64,000 bases of DNA from Lichenostomus cassidix (lineage: Eukaryota > Chordata > Aves > Passeriformes > Meliphagidae): positions 2,744,530-2,808,529 of the forward strand of contig CM039199.1 of the NCBI GenBank assembly GCA_008360975.2. Reading direction: 5' to 3'. The notes below the pieces were generated by a model that made no database searches, was not told the origin of the DNA, and worked only from the letters and a program-made list of their open reading frames with translations. The position numbers were made by a program, and so were the translations under genes. This document shows, piece by piece, positions 62,601 to 64,000 of this stretch. Numbering within the stretch: the first letter of the stretch is position 1; each line of letters begins with the position of its first letter.

Positions 62601-64000
62601 TGAAAGACAGACAGGCTGTGCTAGGTGGCAGGAAGGTCTTCACTGTCCCCAAGTCTTCTTTGTGAGGATAAACCAGGAGTGAGGATGTCCTATCCATGCT
62701 CAGCAGCTCCGGTGTAGGGCCTGGAGTGACCTGGGAATGAGTGCCATGATGGAGCCAAGCAGGCACAGCAATGGCAGCCTGGCCTGGAGGCAATGGCTTG
62801 GCAGGAATTGTCATTCCATGGCTGTCTCTATCCCAGCTGGATGGCATCAGGAGTGTAACTGCTGTGCTGGGTCCCAGCAGGACATTTCTTGTCCTTGCTG
62901 CACTGTGAGAGGAGCTCAGATCCCAGCTGGAATGACAACGAGGCCAATCCCAGACCAAGGTGACCTTTTAAGGTGTGTCCCCACCACTGTGAAGGCTGGG
63001 GGAGCACTGGGAGCACTCTGGCCAGGTCAGTCCATCCGGACACCCTCTTGCTACATTTATCCTTTGTCATGCTTTTGGTATCCCCTTGAGCCCTTCTTCA
63101 ACCCAAAATAACTCCTTTGGCCCTGGGCATGGATTCCCAAAGGCAGACAGACTCCCAAAGCCAGCCTTCCATCCAGCCAAATCCCTGCATGGCCACCACC
63201 CCACTGCTGCCCCTTGCCCTGCTCTGTCCCCAGCTCACAGAGACAGGACTGACCTCACAGATCCTCAGCACTTGTTCCCTTCTCCTGGTCCTGCTGCTGA
63301 GCACCAGGATGTTGCCACAAGGCTGTGGGACCCTGAGAGGGATGTTTCTGATACACCTTGTGAAATATTGTCTTAGTTTTCTGGAGGAGAGCAGGACTTC
63401 CCAGCTGGCTCCTGCTGGCTCTGGTCAGCACTGCTGGAGAAAGCTTGAGGGCACAGCAGATCTCATCAGCTGTGGAGCTGCTCTCCACTCCCTTGGCCCC
63501 CTTCATATCTGGCCCAAGTTCCTCTGAACATCATTGGAATCCATCAGCTCCCTCCTTTGAGGCTCATGGTGTTTGATGCTCCCATCTGTGCCATGTGCTG
63601 TTCCATCTGCTCCCCCAGTTCCGTGCAGGTGAGTCTCTCCTTGCTGAGGATCACACAGCCCCTGTGGCCAAAGGCAGGTGCCCAGTGAGGAGCAGAGCAG
63701 GCAGGAGAATCAGACACTTCCCAGGAGGAGCTTCCAGCCCCCCCAGACTCTCAGCAAGGAGCAGTTCCTGTTCCAGAGCTGGAACAAACCCACCAATGCT
63801 TTTACAATCACCAGTTCAGGCCGTTTCAGAAGCGCCTTTGAAAAGTCAGTGTCTTATTTGTGACTCTTCCTGTCCCTGAGCACTGAGGGAATCTCACATG
63901 TGCAGTTACCTCACAGGGCTCTGCGTTTCCTCCCAGAGCTCTGCTGGAAGCTCTGCCTGGATGCATTCTGCTCATGGAAACCTCACAGAGCTGCTTTTGT
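53567..64000 (+). CDS. MPO: Myeloperoxidase-like haem peroxidase gene, 3' end missing
   Basis: Animal haem peroxidase that uses H2O2 to oxidise halides and thiocyanate in phagocyte granules. Seven coding exons have matching phases (1-1, 2-2, 1-1, 2-2, 0-0, 0-0) and encode a 22-residue signal peptide, propeptide ([17 protein letters not shown], then [20 protein letters not shown]), the [20 protein letters not shown] signature, the distal haem site [11 protein letters not shown] and the calcium loop [13 protein letters not shown]. The last visible residues are IPCFFAG; the Arg and Glu-Met haem-linking segment and the proximal His helix must lie to the right of the window. EPX and LPO are close relatives; MPO is favoured by adjacency to TSPOAP1 and by the propeptide. 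All visible exons are intact. Confidence 0.85.
54341..54525 (-). mobile_element. CR1 3' end, antisense
   Basis: ATAGAATCAGAGAATCCCAG, GGTTTGGGTTGGAAAGGACC, GGACACCTTCCACTGTCCCA, to GGCACCCTGTTCAA. Confidence 0.92.
54750..54843 (+). CDS. MPO: MPO exon: propeptide start
   Basis: Phase 1 in, phase 2 out. [20 protein letters not shown], then [12 protein letters not shown], matching the human [20 protein letters not shown] region. Acceptor CCTGCCCAG, donor GTGAGA. Confidence 0.93.
54935..55090 (-). mobile_element. CR1 fragment, antisense, tail missing
   Basis: GCCACCCCTGCCATGGCAGG to CTGCCCATCCTCACAGCAGC; nearly the same block as the copy at 54.4 kb, without the terminal tail. Confidence 0.88.
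55662..55837 (+). CDS. MPO: MPO exon: propeptide
   Basis: Phase 2 in, phase 1 out. Includes [20 protein letters not shown] and [16 protein letters not shown], then EFNVTG, where human has FNVTD; the Asn of NVT is a glycosylation sequon. Acceptor GTCCCTTGCAG. Confidence 0.95.
56390..56525 (-). mobile_element. CR1 3' end, antisense
   Basis: ATCATTGAATGATTTGGGTG, CCTTAAAGCCCATCCAGTTC and CCAAGCCCTGTCCAGCCTGG. Confidence 0.88.
56815..57195 (+). mobile_element. CR1 element, sense
   Basis: GGAATGGTTTTAAACTACAA, AGATTTGGATTAGATGTTAG, CAGGCCCTGGCACAGGGTGC and TGCTCTTTAAGGTCCCTCCA. Confidence 0.92.
57688..57808 (+). CDS. MPO: MPO exon: end of propeptide, start of light-chain region
   Basis: Phase 1 in, phase 2 out. 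[17 protein letters not shown], then [18 protein letters not shown], the Cys-containing start of the mature peroxidase fold. A TGGA microsatellite begins about 22 bases after its donor. Confidence 0.95.
57831..57881. repeat. (TGGA)n microsatellite
   Basis: About 12.5 perfect units starting 22 bases inside the intron after the MPO exon at 57688 and running straight into a CR1 fragment. Confidence 0.95.
57882..58075 (+). mobile_element. CR1 fragment, sense
   Basis: GACAGGACAAGAGGAAATGG, AGGAATTTCTCCATGGAAAG, TGGTGGAGTCCCCTTCCCTG and GCACTCAGTGCTCTGGGCTG; same subfamily as 5.6-6.0 kb. Confidence 0.88.
58076..59564. other. MPO intron
   Basis: Includes an antisense CR1-like tail from 59071 (CATAGAGTCACAGGATGGTT) to about 59165, and possibly a sense remnant at about 59380-59425. 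No exon or RNA seen in the rest. Confidence 0.6.
59565..59694 (+). CDS. MPO: MPO exon: light-chain region
   Basis: Phase 2 in, phase 0 out. [20 protein letters not shown], then [20 protein letters not shown]; family signature (human [24 protein letters not shown]). Donor GTAAAG. Confidence 0.96.
59695..60737. other. MPO intron, 1.0 kb
   Basis: No CR1 seen. It ends with a short GTGCACAAA tandem repeat 40-90 bases before the distal-haem exon. Confidence 0.6.
60645..60700. repeat. TGTGCAC(C/A)AA short tandem repeat
   Basis: Four GTGCAC palindromes spaced 12-17 bases apart (GTGCACCAATT, GTGCACAAAAC, GTGCACAAAAT, GTGCACCAATT), followed by GTACAC. Confidence 0.9.
60738..60944 (+). CDS. MPO: MPO exon: distal haem site
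   Basis: 69 codons, phase 0/0. [20 protein letters not shown], then [17 protein letters not shown]. By homology the Gln, Asp and His of GQFIDHD are the halide-site Gln91, the haem-ester Asp94 and the distal His95 of human MPO, and the next Asp is a calcium ligand. It ends with paired Cys residues (CDTSC, APCFP). Confidence 0.97.
60945..62168. other. MPO intron with CR1
   Basis: Apart from the antisense CR1 at 61.3-61.7 kb and a CTCTCTCTCT tract before the next acceptor, nothing recognised. Confidence 0.6.
61332..61695 (-). mobile_element. CR1 element, antisense
   Basis: CACAGAATCACAGAATCATT, TCATCGAGTCCAACCTGTGC, CAGAGCCCTGAGTGCCACAT and AAGGTCCCCCTGAGCCTCCT. A 196-codon open frame over it is CR1, not a gene. 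Confidence 0.92.
62169..62484 (+). CDS. MPO: MPO exon: calcium-binding loop, last visible exon
   Basis: Phase 0 in, phase 1 out. [20 protein letters not shown], then [23 protein letters not shown]-x-D-x-S is the calcium loop (Thr168, Phe170, Asp172 and Ser174 in human MPO). Continues [20 protein letters not shown] to IPCFFAG. GC-rich at its 5' end. The following exon, expected to start near the haem-linking segment, is not in the window. Confidence 0.97.
62485..64000. other. MPO intron to window edge
   Basis: No frame contains the expected S-E-M-P-E haem-link motif, so the next MPO exon lies beyond the window. No repeat recognised with confidence. Confidence 0.6.

Overview
The window is vertebrate nuclear DNA, almost certainly from a bird and probably a songbird. 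It is dense in CR1 non-LTR retrotransposon fragments, many ending in the avian 'ATTCTATG'-type tail, and its genes are split into short exons by GT-AG introns of 0.1 to 6.7 kb. Nothing here is prokaryotic: there are no operons and no CRISPR, and most long open frames are CR1 tails or shadows of exons.

Two genes are read left to right. The first (2738-48.4 kb) is TSPOAP1 (RIMBP1, BZRAP1), a presynaptic active-zone scaffold. I place 25 core coding exons, plus one optional exon, giving about 1,818 residues: coiled coil, SH3-1, three fibronectin III domains, a long acidic and Ser-rich disordered region, SH3-2, SH3-3 and a short polybasic tail. The first ~260 residues expected from the mammalian protein are not in the window, so the 5' end lies to the left. 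The second gene (about 52.5 kb to beyond the right edge) is a secreted or granule haem peroxidase, best called MPO from sequence and from its position next to TSPOAP1. Seven coding exons are present, from the signal peptide to the distal haem site and calcium loop. The exons with the catalytic Arg, the Glu-Met haem links and the proximal His lie past base 64000.

Layout: 1-2737, no recognised exon (AT-rich just before the first exon); 2738-2992, first visible TSPOAP1 exon; 3.27-4.13 kb, an antisense CR1 fused to an intragenic CpG island with a first-exon-like ATG; 7.4-18.1 kb, coiled-coil exons including a 21-base micro-exon; 20.3-27.8 kb, SH3-1 and FN3 exons; 28.8 kb, a decayed copy of part of an FN3 exon; 29.8-33.6 kb, disordered region; 34.2-40.4 kb, SH3-2 and SH3-3; 40.4-47.2 kb, a large intron; 47.2-48.4 kb, last exon, AU-rich 3' UTR and poly(A) signal; 48.4-52.4 kb, intergenic, with a CR1 complex, a TGGA microsatellite and a minisatellite; 52.4-62.5 kb, MPO promoter candidate and exons among many CR1 pieces; 62.5-64 kb, intron.

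The two genes are neighbours by conserved synteny and have unrelated jobs (synaptic scaffold, phagocyte oxidant enzyme). I found no undescribed multi-gene system. The most interesting signals are the intragenic CpG-island promoter, the duplicated FN3 exon fragment, a pair of ~0.5 kb LTR-like repeats in TSPOAP1 introns, a ~100-base direct repeat flanking the candidate MPO promoter, and a frame-incompatible cassette exon before SH3-2.
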